In this document: positions 7,158 to 15,711 of the stretch, piece after piece
Layout: every line of letters begins with the position of its first letter
Numbering within the stretch: the stretch's first letter is position 1
Source of the DNA: Pseudomonas fluorescens
Lineage (GTDB): Bacteria; Pseudomonadota; Gammaproteobacteria; Pseudomonadales; Pseudomonadaceae
Reading direction: 5' to 3'
Assembly: GCF_001648775.1 (NCBI RefSeq)
Contig: NZ_LVEJ01000019.1
Span: 124,001-188,000, forward strand
Length of the DNA: 64,000 nucleotides
Program-made: the position numbers and the translations under genes
The notes under the pieces: model-generated
The model's database searches: none
What the model was told of the DNA's origin: nothing
What the model saw: only the letters and a program-made list of their open reading frames with translations

Positions 7158-8969
7158 TCAGTCCGAGAGCTCCATCACCCGCCGATAAAACTTCCACTCC
7201 TGCTCCAGCGCATGTGCCTGATTGGCCGCGCGGCGGAAGCCGTGACGTTCGTCGGGGTAGTAATGTGCTTCGACCGGGATGCCGTTCTGTTCCAGCGCTG
7301 TAACCATGTCGCGGGTCTGTTTTGGGACGACGACGGCGTCCAGTTCACCCTGAAAGAAAATCACCGGCACGCGGATGTTGCTCGCGTGCAGTAACGGCGT
7401 GCGGGCGGCGTAGCGTTGGGCGTCTTGCTCGGGATCACCGATCAACCAGTCCAGATAATCCCCTTCAAATTTGTGCGTCGCCCGAGCCAGCGCCACCGGG
7501 TCGCTGACCCCGTAAAGGCTGGCGCCAGCGCGGAAGACCTGCTTGAACGCCAATGCGCACAACGTGGTGTAACCGCCTGCGCTGCCGCCTCGAATGAACG
7601 CGCGATTACCGTCGATCAAGCCTTGTTCGGCAAGATACGCAACGACGGCACAAGCATCCTCGACATCCACCTCACCCCAGCTCAAGTGCAGCGCCTGACG
7701 ATATTCGCGGCCATAACCGCTGCTGCCGCGATAATTGAGATCGGCGACGGCAAAGCCGCGTTGCGTCCAATACTGAATGCGCGGGTCGAGCATCGGGTAG
7801 CAGGCCGACGTCGGACCACCGTGGATGAACACCACCAACGGCGGTTTTACCTCGCCGCTCATGGCTGGATAAAAGAATCCGTGCGCCTCGCCCGAGCCGC
7901 TCGGATAGCGCAGGGTTTGCGGACGGCTGATGCGTTCGGCGGGCAGGGGCGCTACGCCACCGGCCAGCACTTTCACTTCACGCGTTGCACGATCAATGGT
8001 GATGACCGCCGCAGGGCTGATCGGCGAGGCGGCGATGCAGTAGATGTTTTTTTCATCCAGTGCCAAATGACGAAAGCGGCTGTAATCCCCCGTGAAATCT
8101 TCACCGCCCAGCGTCAGACGGCCAAAGCCACTTTCGTTCCAGCCGGCTAAAAACGAATCCTTAACAGGCAACCAGGTGCAGCCGCCCAGTTGCCACGGCG
8201 CCGGAGCGTGATCAGCCTGCGCCGCGGACAAAGGTTTCAAACCGTCGGCAGTCTCGACCCATGGCTGCCAGAAACCACCGCGATCAGTCAGGCAATACAG
8301 CTGACCTTCATCATCAAATCGCGGTTGTTGAATGGACTCTTCAATCTCGGTGCCAGCCACGCATAGCGGCGAACTGTATGCGCCGTCGGTCAAACGCTCA
8401 GCCACCATCAACCGGGTCGACGTCCATGGCTGATGCGGCCGACTCCATTCAATCCACGCCAAGCGTTCGCCGTCCGCGCTGAGGATCGGCGCTGCATAAA
8501 AATCCGCGCCCTCGGCCAGCAAGTGTCGACTGCCGTCCGCCAGATCAATCGCCACGAGTCGATGCTGATCATGTCGTTCCTCAACCGCCAGAACCTGGCC
8601 GAAAGCAAAATGCAGATCACCATAACGGCACTCGCCCGATGTCAGCGCCTCTGGCTCGCCATCCAAAGTCTGCCGATACAACTGCTGATCGGCCTCTGCG
8701 ACGAAAACCACCCCGTCCGGCGTCAGACAAAACGCGCCACCGCCATATTCGTACACGCGACTGCGTACGCTGAAGCCATCCGGCGTCAGACATTTCGCCA
8801 CGCCATCGCGCCAATGCCAGATCCGGCACGCGGCATCTTCCGGGCGATATTCATTCCAGAACAAACCGTTGGCACCGAGCTGCAACTCGGCGAAGTCCAT
8901 GCCGGCGGCCACAGCTTGCGAAGCGCTGAAAGGCTCAGCCTTTAGCGATGAGGCGTGAGTTTCGTTCAT
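7158..8969 (-). CDS. S9-family (prolyl oligopeptidase-type) peptidase linked to pqq genes
   Basis: This is a protein of about 603 residues with an N-terminal beta-propeller-like region and a C-terminal alpha/beta-hydrolase domain. The nucleophile Ser is in IRGGSAGGYTTL, HGGPTSACYPML forms the oxyanion side, and the catalytic His is in PDERHGFRR. The start taken is ATG 8969, which overlaps the end of pqqE by 35 bases; no strong ribosome site is visible, so the start is uncertain. In P. fluorescens PQQ clusters a peptidase of this kind directly follows pqqE and has been called pqqM (pqqH in P. aeruginosa). Its position suggests a role in PqqA peptide processing, which is inference. Confidence 0.88.
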   Translation of the reverse strand: MNETHASSLKAEPFSASQAVAAGMDFAELQLGANGLFWNEYRPEDAACRIWHWRDGVAKCLTPDGFSVRSRVYEYGGGAFCLTPDGVVFVAEADQQLYRQTLDGEPEALTSGECRYGDLHFAFGQVLAVEERHDQHRLVAIDLADGSRHLLAEGADFYAAPILSADGERLAWIEWSRPHQPWTSTRLMVAERLTDGAYSSPLCVAGTEIEESIQQPRFDDEGQLYCLTDRGGFWQPWVETADGLKPLSAAQADHAPAPWQLGGCTWLPVKDSFLAGWNESGFGRLTLGGEDFTGDYSRFRHLALDEKNIYCIAASPISPAAVITIDRATREVKVLAGGVAPLPAERISRPQTLRYPSGSGEAHGFFYPAMSGEVKPPLVVFIHGGPTSACYPMLDPRIQYWTQRGFAVADLNYRGSSGYGREYRQALHLSWGEVDVEDACAVVAYLAEQGLIDGNRAFIRGGSAGGYTTLCALAFKQVFRAGASLYGVSDPVALARATHKFEGDYLDWLIGDPEQDAQRYAARTPLLHASNIRVPVIFFQGELDAVVVPKQTRDMVTALEQNGIPVEAHYYPDERHGFRRAANQAHALEQEWKFYRRVMELSD

Positions 8970-10095
8970 TGCGGAAGGCCAGTTGTTCGATGGTTTGGGT
9001 GGCGGTCTCGGCTTCATCGCGGGCCTTGAGGATCACGCCGTGATGTTCGGACTTGCTGCACACCGGGTCGGCATTGCTTGCATCGCCGGTGAGCATGAAC
9101 GCCTGGCAGCGGCAGCCGCCGAAGTCTTTTTCTTTCTCGTCGCAGGAGCGGCACGGCTCGGGCATCCAGTCGTAACCGCGGAAGCGGTTGAAGCCGAACG
9201 AGTCGTACCAGATGTGCTGCATGCTGTGGTCGCGCACATTGGGAAATTGCACCGGCATCTGCCGGGCGCCGTGGCAGGGCAGGGCGGTGCCGTCCGGTGT
9301 GACCGTCAGAAAGATACTGCCCCAGCCGTTCATGCAGGCTTTCGGGCGTTCTTCGTAGTAATCCGGGGTGACGAAAATCAGCTTGCATGGATGCCCTTCG
9401 GCTTCCAGTTTTGCGCGGTATTCGTTGGTGATGCGTTCTGCACGCACCAGTTGTTCCTTGGTCGGCAACAGGCCGACACGATTGAGCTGCGCCCAACCGT
9501 AAAACTGGCAAGTGGCGAGCTCGACGAAGTCGGCCTCAAGCGCGATGCACAGCTCGATGATGCGGTCGATCTTGTCGATGTTGTGCCGATGGGTGACGAA
9601 GTTCAGCACCATCGGATAGCCGTGGGCCTTCACCGCACGGGCCATTTCCAGTTTCTGCGCAAACGCCTTTTTCGAGCCGGCGAGCAGGTTGTTCACTTGC
9701 TCGTCGCTGGCCTGGAAACTGATCTGGATGTGATCGAGGCCGGCCTTCTTGAAATCGCTGATTTTCTGCTCGGTCAGGCCGATGCCCGAGGTGATCAGGT
9801 TGGTGTAGAAACCCAATTGCCGCGCTTCATGAATCAGCTCGGCCAGATCCTGACGCACCAGCGGCTCGCCACCGGAAAAGCCCAGTTGCGCCGCGCCCAT
9901 CTCCCGCGCTTCGCGGAACACTTTGATCCACTGCTCGGTGCTCAGCTCTTTGCCCTGCTCGGCGAAATCCAGTGGATTGGAGCAGTACGGGCATTGCAGT
10001 GGGCAGCGGTAGGTCAGCTCGGCGAGCAGCCACAGCGGCAGGCCGATCTCAGGTTTCGCCGGTAGATCAGCCAAGGGTGATCCAGTGCTGTGCAC
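8935..10095 (-). CDS. pqqE: PqqE, radical SAM enzyme of PQQ synthesis
   Basis: PqqE forms the carbon-carbon bond between the Glu and Tyr side chains of the PqqA peptide. In this 386-residue protein the radical SAM cluster motif CPLQCPYC gives Cys31, Cys35 and Cys38. C-terminal SPASM cysteines are seen in CMNGWGS, CRSCDE and GGCRCQ. The start is GTG 10095: GGAGG lies six bases before it and the frame then overlaps pqqD by 29 bases, implying coupled translation. Longer in-frame starts would run through pqqD and are not credible. The PqqD protein serves as its peptide-binding partner. Confidence 0.95.
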   Translation of the reverse strand: MHSTGSPLADLPAKPEIGLPLWLLAELTYRCPLQCPYCSNPLDFAEQGKELSTEQWIKVFREAREMGAAQLGFSGGEPLVRQDLAELIHEARQLGFYTNLITSGIGLTEQKISDFKKAGLDHIQISFQASDEQVNNLLAGSKKAFAQKLEMARAVKAHGYPMVLNFVTHRHNIDKIDRIIELCIALEADFVELATCQFYGWAQLNRVGLLPTKEQLVRAERITNEYRAKLEAEGHPCKLIFVTPDYYEERPKACMNGWGSIFLTVTPDGTALPCHGARQMPVQFPNVRDHSMQHIWYDSFGFNRFRGYDWMPEPCRSCDEKEKDFGGCRCQAFMLTGDASNADPVCSKSEHHGVILKARDEAETATQTIEQLAFRNERNSRLIAKG

Positions 10096-10342
10096 GGGCA
10101 ACCTCCATGAATTGCTCGATGTCGTCACCGAGCTCAGGCACGCCGGGGAACTGCTCATCGAGTTTGGCAATGATCGCCGCAACATCACGTTCGCCGTCGA
10201 TCAAACCGCCGATCAGCGCGGCGCTGTCGTTGAGCTTGATCATGCCTTCGGGGTAAAGCAGCACGTGGCCTTTCTGCGCCGGTTCGTACTGGAAGCGGTA
10301 ACCTGGGCGCCAGCTCGGGACTTTGCTGCGGTCGAAACTCAT
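10067..10342 (-). CDS. pqqD: PqqD, PqqA-binding chaperone
   Basis: This 91-residue protein is of the usual PqqD size. PqqD binds the PqqA peptide and presents it to PqqE. Recognisable blocks are VPSWRPGYRFQYEPAQKGHVLLYPEG near the N-terminus, LNDSAALI, and the helical region DVAAIIAKLDEQFP. The start ATG overlaps the stop of pqqC by four bases, and its own end overlaps pqqE, so the three genes are translationally coupled. Confidence 0.95.
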   Translation of the reverse strand: MSFDRSKVPSWRPGYRFQYEPAQKGHVLLYPEGMIKLNDSAALIGGLIDGERDVAAIIAKLDEQFPGVPELGDDIEQFMEVARAQHWITLG

Positions 10343-11091
10343 AAGGTGATTCCTTTATGCCAGACGCGTTGTTCGGTGACGCTGTGGTACGGCGGGCGGT
10401 GCAGTTCGTAGGCCATGCTCATGGCATCGAGCATGCTCCAAAGAATATCCAGTTTGAACTGGAGAATTTCCAGCATGCGCTCCTGGCCTTCGCGGGTCTT
10501 GTAGTGCTCGAGCGTGATCGCCAGACCATGCTCGACATCGCGGCGCGCCTGACCGAGGCGGGTGCGGAAGTATTCGTAACCGGCCGGGTCGATCCACGGG
10601 TAATGCTGCGGCCAACTGTCGAGGCGCGATTGGTGGATCTGCGGTGCGAACAGTTCGGTCAGCGAACTGCTGGCGGCTTCTTGCCAACTGGCGCGACGGG
10701 CGAAGTTGACGTAGGCGTCGACGGCAAAACGCACGCCGGGCAATACCAGTTCCTGAGAGCGCAGTTGATCCGGGTCGAGACCGACCGCTTGACCGAGGCG
10801 CAGCCAGGCTTCGATGCCGCCGTCTTCACCGGGGGCGCCGTCGTGATCGAGCAGGCGCTGAATCCACTCGCGGCGGATTTCGCGGTCGGGGCAATTGGCG
10901 AGGATCGCCGCGTCTTTCAGGGGAATGTTCACCTGATAGTAGAAGCGATTGGCGACCCAGCCCTGAATCTGCTCGCGCGTGGCGCGGCCTTGGTACATCG
11001 CCACGTGATACGGGTGGTGGATGTGGTAGTAGGCGCCTTTGGCGCGCAGGGCCGCTTCGAATTCGGCGGGGGACAGCGGGGTGTCGGTCAT
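10339..11091 (-). CDS. pqqC: PqqC, pyrroloquinoline-quinone synthase
   Basis: PqqC carries out the last step of PQQ formation, a cofactor-free ring closure and eight-electron oxidation using oxygen. The protein is 250 residues, as expected. It shows the early block YYHIHHPYHVAM, the QGWVANRFYYQ segment, and the His/Tyr-rich active-site pattern of the TenA/PqqC fold. It is separated from pqqB by 136 bases containing a REP doublet, and it overlaps pqqD by four bases. Confidence 0.96.
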   Translation of the reverse strand: MTDTPLSPAEFEAALRAKGAYYHIHHPYHVAMYQGRATREQIQGWVANRFYYQVNIPLKDAAILANCPDREIRREWIQRLLDHDGAPGEDGGIEAWLRLGQAVGLDPDQLRSQELVLPGVRFAVDAYVNFARRASWQEAASSSLTELFAPQIHQSRLDSWPQHYPWIDPAGYEYFRTRLGQARRDVEHGLAITLEHYKTREGQERMLEILQFKLDILWSMLDAMSMAYELHRPPYHSVTEQRVWHKGITL

Positions 11092-11140
11092 TGCGGTTCT
11101 CCGGGGAACAACCGTTGGAATCCTGGGTGTCTATTCGGAC

Positions 11141-11217
11141 GCCTTCGCGAGCAAGCTCGCTCCCACAGGGTTTGTGAACGCCACAGATCCAATGTGGGAG
11201 CGAGCTTGCTCGCGAAG
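11141..11217. repeat. REP doublet between pqqB and pqqC
   Basis: TTCGCGAGCAAGCTCGCTCC and its inverted copy lie about 27 bases apart inside the PQQ operon. The structure may alter the stability of the two halves of the pqqBCDE message. Confidence 0.88.
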
Positions 11218-11227
11218 AGGCCGGTCG

Positions 11228-12139
11228 CTACAACACAATACTCATGCCATCGAACGCCACTTCAACATTACGCCGCGCCAATTCCGCACGCTCCGGCGAA
11301 TCTTCATCGAGAATCGGATTGGTGTTGTTGATGTGGATAAGCACCTTGCGCTGCTCAGGCAATTGCTCAAGCACTTCGAGCATGCCGCCAGGGCCGTTCT
11401 GTGCCAGATGACCCATCTCACGGCCAGTACGGGTGCCGACGCCACGGCGCTGCATCTCATCGTCATCCCACATCGTGCCGTCGACTAACAGGCAATCGCT
11501 GCCCGCCATGATCTCCAGCAGCGGTGCGTCGACCTTGCCCAGACCCGGCGCGTAGAACAATTTCCCGCCAGTCTTCAGGTCTTCGACGATCAAGCCAATG
11601 TTGTCGCCTGGATGCGGATCAAAACGGTGCGGCGAATACGGCGGCGCGGCGCTGCGCAACGGCAGCGGGGTGAAACGCAGGTTTGGACAGGCGGCCACGG
11701 TGAAACTCTGGTCGAGTTCGATGCGGTTCCAGGCCAGCCCGCCGTTCCAGTGCGTGAGCATCTTGAACAGCGGAAAACCGGTGCTGAGGTCTTCGTGAAC
11801 CATGTCCGTGCACCAGACCTGATGCGGGCAGCCTTCGCGCAGGCTGAGCAGGCCGGTGGTGTGGTCGATCTGGCTGTCCATCAGGATGATGGCGCTGATG
11901 CCGGTGTCACGCAGGGCGCGGCCCGGTTGCATCGGGGCGAAGCTTTGCAACTGCGCGCGGATGTCCGGCGAGGCGTTGCACAGCACCCAGTTCACGCCGT
12001 CGTCGGAAATCGCGATGGACGATTGGGTACGGGCCTTGGCATTCAGGCTGCCGTCGCGAAAGCCTGCGCAATTGACGCAGTTGCAGTTCCACTGCGGAAA
12101 ACCGCCGCCAGCGGCCGAACCCAGAATCTGGACGAACAT
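11228..12139 (-). CDS. pqqB: PqqB, metallo-beta-lactamase-fold oxygenase of PQQ synthesis
   Basis: The 303-residue protein begins MFVQILGSAAGGGFPQWNC, the PqqB signature. It contains DSQIDHTTGL, the altered metal-binding block of this branch of the metallo-beta-lactamase fold, and the CNC-NC cysteines near the start. PqqB is understood to hydroxylate the crosslinked Glu-Tyr intermediate. I place the start at ATG 12139 with GGAG five bases upstream, rather than at a GTG six bases earlier. It follows pqqA across a strong intrinsic terminator, so its expression depends on read-through. Confidence 0.95.
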   Translation of the reverse strand: MFVQILGSAAGGGFPQWNCNCVNCAGFRDGSLNAKARTQSSIAISDDGVNWVLCNASPDIRAQLQSFAPMQPGRALRDTGISAIILMDSQIDHTTGLLSLREGCPHQVWCTDMVHEDLSTGFPLFKMLTHWNGGLAWNRIELDQSFTVAACPNLRFTPLPLRSAAPPYSPHRFDPHPGDNIGLIVEDLKTGGKLFYAPGLGKVDAPLLEIMAGSDCLLVDGTMWDDDEMQRRGVGTRTGREMGHLAQNGPGGMLEVLEQLPEQRKVLIHINNTNPILDEDSPERAELARRNVEVAFDGMSIVL

Positions 12140-12161
12140 GAACACTCCATCATTTCAACGC

Positions 12162-12194
12162 GGAAAATAAAACGCCCCGGCGAGCCGAGGCGTT
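12162..12194 (-). terminator. Intrinsic terminator between pqqA and pqqB
   Basis: On the minus strand an 11-base stem (12184-12194 with 12170-12180, one G-T pair) has a three-base loop and is followed by TTTTATTTT. It lies wholly between the pqqA stop and the pqqB start, so most transcripts should end after pqqA. Confidence 0.88.
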
Positions 12195-12220
12195 GCACTG
12201 CAATTCTACGTAAGCAGAAC

Positions 12221-12295
12221 TCAGCGGCTGGCGAAGTACATGGTGACTTCGAAGCCGATACGCAGGTCGGTGTAAGCCGGTTTTGTCCAGGACAT
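12221..12295 (-). CDS. pqqA: PqqA, precursor peptide of PQQ
   Basis: The 24-residue peptide starts [17 protein letters not shown] and ends TMYFASR. Glu16 and Tyr20 in the E-V-T-M-Y motif are the two residues fused into PQQ. GAGGAG stands seven bases before the ATG, a strong ribosome site fitting a high-output precursor. A TATAAC box lies about 35 bases upstream of the start codon on the same strand, so the gene probably has its own promoter downstream of pqqF. Position between pqqF and pqqB is the standard one for fluorescent pseudomonads. Confidence 0.97.
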
Positions 12296-12451
12296 GGTGT
12301 GTCTCCTCAGGGTGGGTGGGATAGCGCTGTCCATAGTTATAGTCCACGGCAGCGCAGAGATGTTCCAAATAGTTAGGCTGCTATGTTACTCAAAATTTCA
12401 CCGCGATTGCCCGTGAATCTTTGAGAAAGCTCCTTGCAGCCTCGGTAATGA

Positions 12452-14866
12452 TCAATTTGCCGCTTGCCATAGGGTTTCGGGTGCCGGATCGCTGGCGAGG
12501 CAGAGCCAGCCGCCTTCGGCACTGATCAAACGCTGCGCAGCGCGGAGCAGTGTCTGACGATTCAGCTGGCCGATGTCGAGCCTCAGTTGTTCAAGATAAT
12601 CCGACGAGTGGCCAGCAAGCTTGGCCTGCCAGAGCAGTTCGGCAGCGTCTTTGCTGGACAGATTGGCCTCGTCGAATTGATCGGCGAGGTTTTGTCGATG
12701 TTGGCTGAGGCTATCGTCATCCAGCTGTTCAAACAGCGCAGGAATCCTGTTGAGGAACTGTTGAATGTGCTCGAGCAATTCCGCAGGTTTGGCACTTGGG
12801 GACTGCACGCCGAACAGGATGACGGTTTGGCCCTGCATCTGACGAAGCGCACTGAACACCGCGTAACCCAATTGCAATTCGACTCGCAGGCGCTGATAGA
12901 ACGGCGTCTGGCAAAGCTGCGCGAGCAGTCGCCAGGCAGCTTCGCCGGCAATGCCGTGGCCGGCGGTCGGGCAGCACAGCAGCAAGGCGTGTTCACTGGA
13001 CGCGGTAGCGATATGGCGCCAGTGTTTTTGCGCGGTGATCGTAGCTGGCGCTGGCAACTGAGTGTCCGGGATCCCGGGAATACGGCTCAGGGCCAGGCCC
13101 ATGGCGGATTGCGTCTGTTGATTCAGACCCAAAGCGAGGCCGTCCCAACGCGAAGTTGTCCACAGGCGTTGGGTGTCGTCGCCGGTTTCGGCGGATTGCA
13201 GAGCATGTTCCGGCAGCGCTTCAAGCAATTGGCGGATAGGGATCAGCGGCGTTTCAGGCGCAGTAAGCGGCGAATCTGCATCAACTTGCGTCAGACATTT
13301 CAGCGCGTGCTCGAGGACGCCGGGCATTGGCTCCTGCAGGCCGGTGAGCTTCAGCAGCCATTGATTGCCAGTGGCGCCGAAAGACAGCTCGACTCCAGCC
13401 TCGCGCGCGTCCTGCTGAGTCTGGCGGAGACTGCGTTGCAATCTCGAGTGCAGCTCAGTGCTGGCTGCAGCCTCAACCTGCCAACGCAGATAAATCGCGC
13501 CTTCATCACCGCTGTCCGGCAATGCCTGGCTGAACTGCATCGGCGAGCGTTCGCGACGGCCGCGCGAGCGATCCTGAGCGAAGGTGCGCAGGCCACGGTG
13601 GGCGCTGGTCTGGCCGCGAATCAGTCCGGCGTTGGCCAGTGGTTCATTGGCACGCAGGAAAGGATTGGCGGTGGGCAGGTGCCAGTGCCTGCTGAAGTTA
13701 TCCACAGTGCCGATTTCAGCAAGGATCTGTTCGAGGGGTGTCGCAGCGTTTTCGGACACGCCCGTTTCGCGTTGCTCGCTGTCGAGCCGCGCCAGTTGCA
13801 ACGCGCCGCTGACTTGCTGCTGGCGTTGCAGCAGGGCGGCGTATTCCTTGCGCAATGGCGTCCAATCCTGCTGAGCAAAAAAGCTCAGCCAATCGAGCAG
13901 TTGTTCGCGAATGGCGTCTAACGATTCGGTGGGAGCGGTGAATTCAAGATGCAGCAACGCTTGTCCGGCAAACCGATACACCGGTGCCGCTTTCAAGCCA
14001 TCCGCCAGTTGTTGCTGTTGCAAATGCGCCAACAGGCCGCCGGGCTTGGCGCTGTTCAGCCAATGGCAGAGAAACGCCAGAGCCTCCTCGGACGATTCTG
14101 GCAGGGCATCAAAGGCAAATATCAGGTTGCCGCGCTGCTCACCGACCTGTTGATAACTTTTCACCGCCAGTGGCACGGTTGCCGCCTGGGCCACTTTATC
14201 CCCAACCGGCAAAGCCGCCGCAAACTGCTCAGCCAGTGCTTTCAACTCATCGAGACCTTGCGGCCCGACCAGACTCAAGGTCACCTGCCCGGTTTGATAA
14301 AACTGCTGGTGGAAATCTTTCAACGCCTGTTGAAACTCAACGCTTTCAACTTGCAGGCTGTCTCGATTCCCCGCGTGGAAGCCGCGCAGCGGATGCTCTG
14401 CCGGTAAACCTTCAAATAAGGAAAACTGCTGCTGCGCTGCAGGATCCTGTGACCAAGCGACGAATTCCGCTTGCAACACCTCTCGTTCCCGCAGTTGATC
14501 GTCCAGATTCATACGCGGCTTGGCGAGCATGTCTGACAGACGCTCCAGCCCGTCGCTGAACGCTCGGGTCGGTAACTCAAAAAAGAACTCGGTTGTGCGT
14601 TCGCGCGTGCTGGCATTCACTTGCCCACCGTGACCTTGCACGTAGGCCATCAGCCCTTCGCCCGTGGGAAACCGCTCGGTACCGAGAAACAGCAAATGCT
14701 CAAGAAAATGCGCCAGCCCCGGCCACGCCAGCGGCACGTCATGGCTACCGGCTGCCACGCGCAAGACAGCGGCGCTGCGCTTCAGGTCGGGCACATGACG
14801 CAGGGTCACGCGCAAGCCGTTGGCCAGGGTTTCGGTGTGGGGGCGGGGGTGAGTCGGCGCAGGCAT
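12452..14866 (-). CDS. pqqF: PqqF, M16-family zinc protease
   Basis: This 804-residue pitrilysin-family protease is thought to cut the modified PqqA peptide. The inverted zinc motif HFLEH gives His53, Glu56 and His57. A distal conserved Glu is expected near residue 130 in the FFFELPTRAFSDGL region and was not assigned. The C-terminal half is degenerate, as usual for M16 proteins. ATG 14866 has GGA seven bases before it; a GTG two codons upstream is less likely. The gene begins only 38 bases after davA ends, so read-through from the lysine genes is possible. Confidence 0.93.
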   Translation of the reverse strand: MPAPTHPRPHTETLANGLRVTLRHVPDLKRSAAVLRVAAGSHDVPLAWPGLAHFLEHLLFLGTERFPTGEGLMAYVQGHGGQVNASTRERTTEFFFELPTRAFSDGLERLSDMLAKPRMNLDDQLREREVLQAEFVAWSQDPAAQQQFSLFEGLPAEHPLRGFHAGNRDSLQVESVEFQQALKDFHQQFYQTGQVTLSLVGPQGLDELKALAEQFAAALPVGDKVAQAATVPLAVKSYQQVGEQRGNLIFAFDALPESSEEALAFLCHWLNSAKPGGLLAHLQQQQLADGLKAAPVYRFAGQALLHLEFTAPTESLDAIREQLLDWLSFFAQQDWTPLRKEYAALLQRQQQVSGALQLARLDSEQRETGVSENAATPLEQILAEIGTVDNFSRHWHLPTANPFLRANEPLANAGLIRGQTSAHRGLRTFAQDRSRGRRERSPMQFSQALPDSGDEGAIYLRWQVEAAASTELHSRLQRSLRQTQQDAREAGVELSFGATGNQWLLKLTGLQEPMPGVLEHALKCLTQVDADSPLTAPETPLIPIRQLLEALPEHALQSAETGDDTQRLWTTSRWDGLALGLNQQTQSAMGLALSRIPGIPDTQLPAPATITAQKHWRHIATASSEHALLLCCPTAGHGIAGEAAWRLLAQLCQTPFYQRLRVELQLGYAVFSALRQMQGQTVILFGVQSPSAKPAELLEHIQQFLNRIPALFEQLDDDSLSQHRQNLADQFDEANLSSKDAAELLWQAKLAGHSSDYLEQLRLDIGQLNRQTLLRAAQRLISAEGGWLCLASDPAPETLWQAAN

Positions 14867-14904
14867 GGGCACTTCCAGAACAGTGAAGTGCCAATGCTAG
14901 CGGA

Positions 14905-15699
14905 TTAGCGCTGGTTCAGCGCGCCGTAAAGCTCCGGGCGGCGGTCGCTGAGGTAGCGATTGGCCGCGCGGGAGTCGAGCATCAACTGCCGATCCAGTTC
15001 GCCGATGATCAGCGCTTCGTCGAGTCCGGCCTGGGCGATACGGCTGCCATCCGGCGCGGCGAGGCTGCTTTGCCCGCAATAATGGATCTCGCCTTCGCTG
15101 CCGCAATAGTTGGCGTAGGCCACGTAGCACTGGTTTTCGAAGGCGCGCGAACGCACGGTGACGTCGGCGACGAAATCGAACGGAATCATGTTCGCCGTCG
15201 GTACCAGAATCAGCTCGGCGCCGGCGAGTGCCAGACGCCGGGTGTTTTCCGGAAACTCCAGGTCGTAGCAGATCAGGAAACCGAGCTTCCAGCCGTTGAG
15301 CTCGACGATGGGGAAATCGTCATCGCCGGGGCTGAACATCGAGCGGTCCAGATCGCCGAACAGATGCGTCTTGCGGTAATTGCAAAGGCGCTCACCGTTT
15401 GAATCGATCAACTGCACGGCGTTGTAAATCTGCCCGTCGGCGGTGCGCTCGGGATAACCATACGCAATAGCCAAACCGGCAGCCTTGGCGATCCGGCCGA
15501 TCTGCTGCGCCCATTCGCCGTTGTAGACCTCGGCCAGTGTACTCACCGCTTCGGCGCCAATGTTGTAGCCGGTCATGAACATCTCCGGCAACACCAGCAG
15601 GTCGGCGCCCTTGGCCTCCATCGCCAGCTGATGCAGGCGTTGCAGGTTGACGGCGGGTTCCAGTGGCAGTGGCGGACATTGGTAAAGGGCTACACGCAT
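14905..15699 (-). CDS. davA: DavA, 5-aminovaleramide amidohydrolase
   Basis: This 264-residue member of the nitrilase superfamily shows the catalytic triad Glu39 (LVLPEMFMTGYN), Lys110 (NYRKTHLFG) and Cys144 (LICYDLEFPE). DavA hydrolyses 5-aminovaleramide to 5-aminovalerate and ammonia in the pseudomonad lysine monooxygenase route. Length and sequence agree with P. putida DavA as I recall it. The start follows the davB stop by 12 bases, with AGAGGAA as the ribosome site, so the two genes form a tight operon. The pqqF gene follows 38 bases downstream. Confidence 0.92.
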   Translation of the reverse strand: MRVALYQCPPLPLEPAVNLQRLHQLAMEAKGADLLVLPEMFMTGYNIGAEAVSTLAEVYNGEWAQQIGRIAKAAGLAIAYGYPERTADGQIYNAVQLIDSNGERLCNYRKTHLFGDLDRSMFSPGDDDFPIVELNGWKLGFLICYDLEFPENTRRLALAGAELILVPTANMIPFDFVADVTVRSRAFENQCYVAYANYCGSEGEIHYCGQSSLAAPDGSRIAQAGLDEALIIGELDRQLMLDSRAANRYLSDRRPELYGALNQR

Positions 15700-15711
15700 C
15701 AGGGATTCCTC

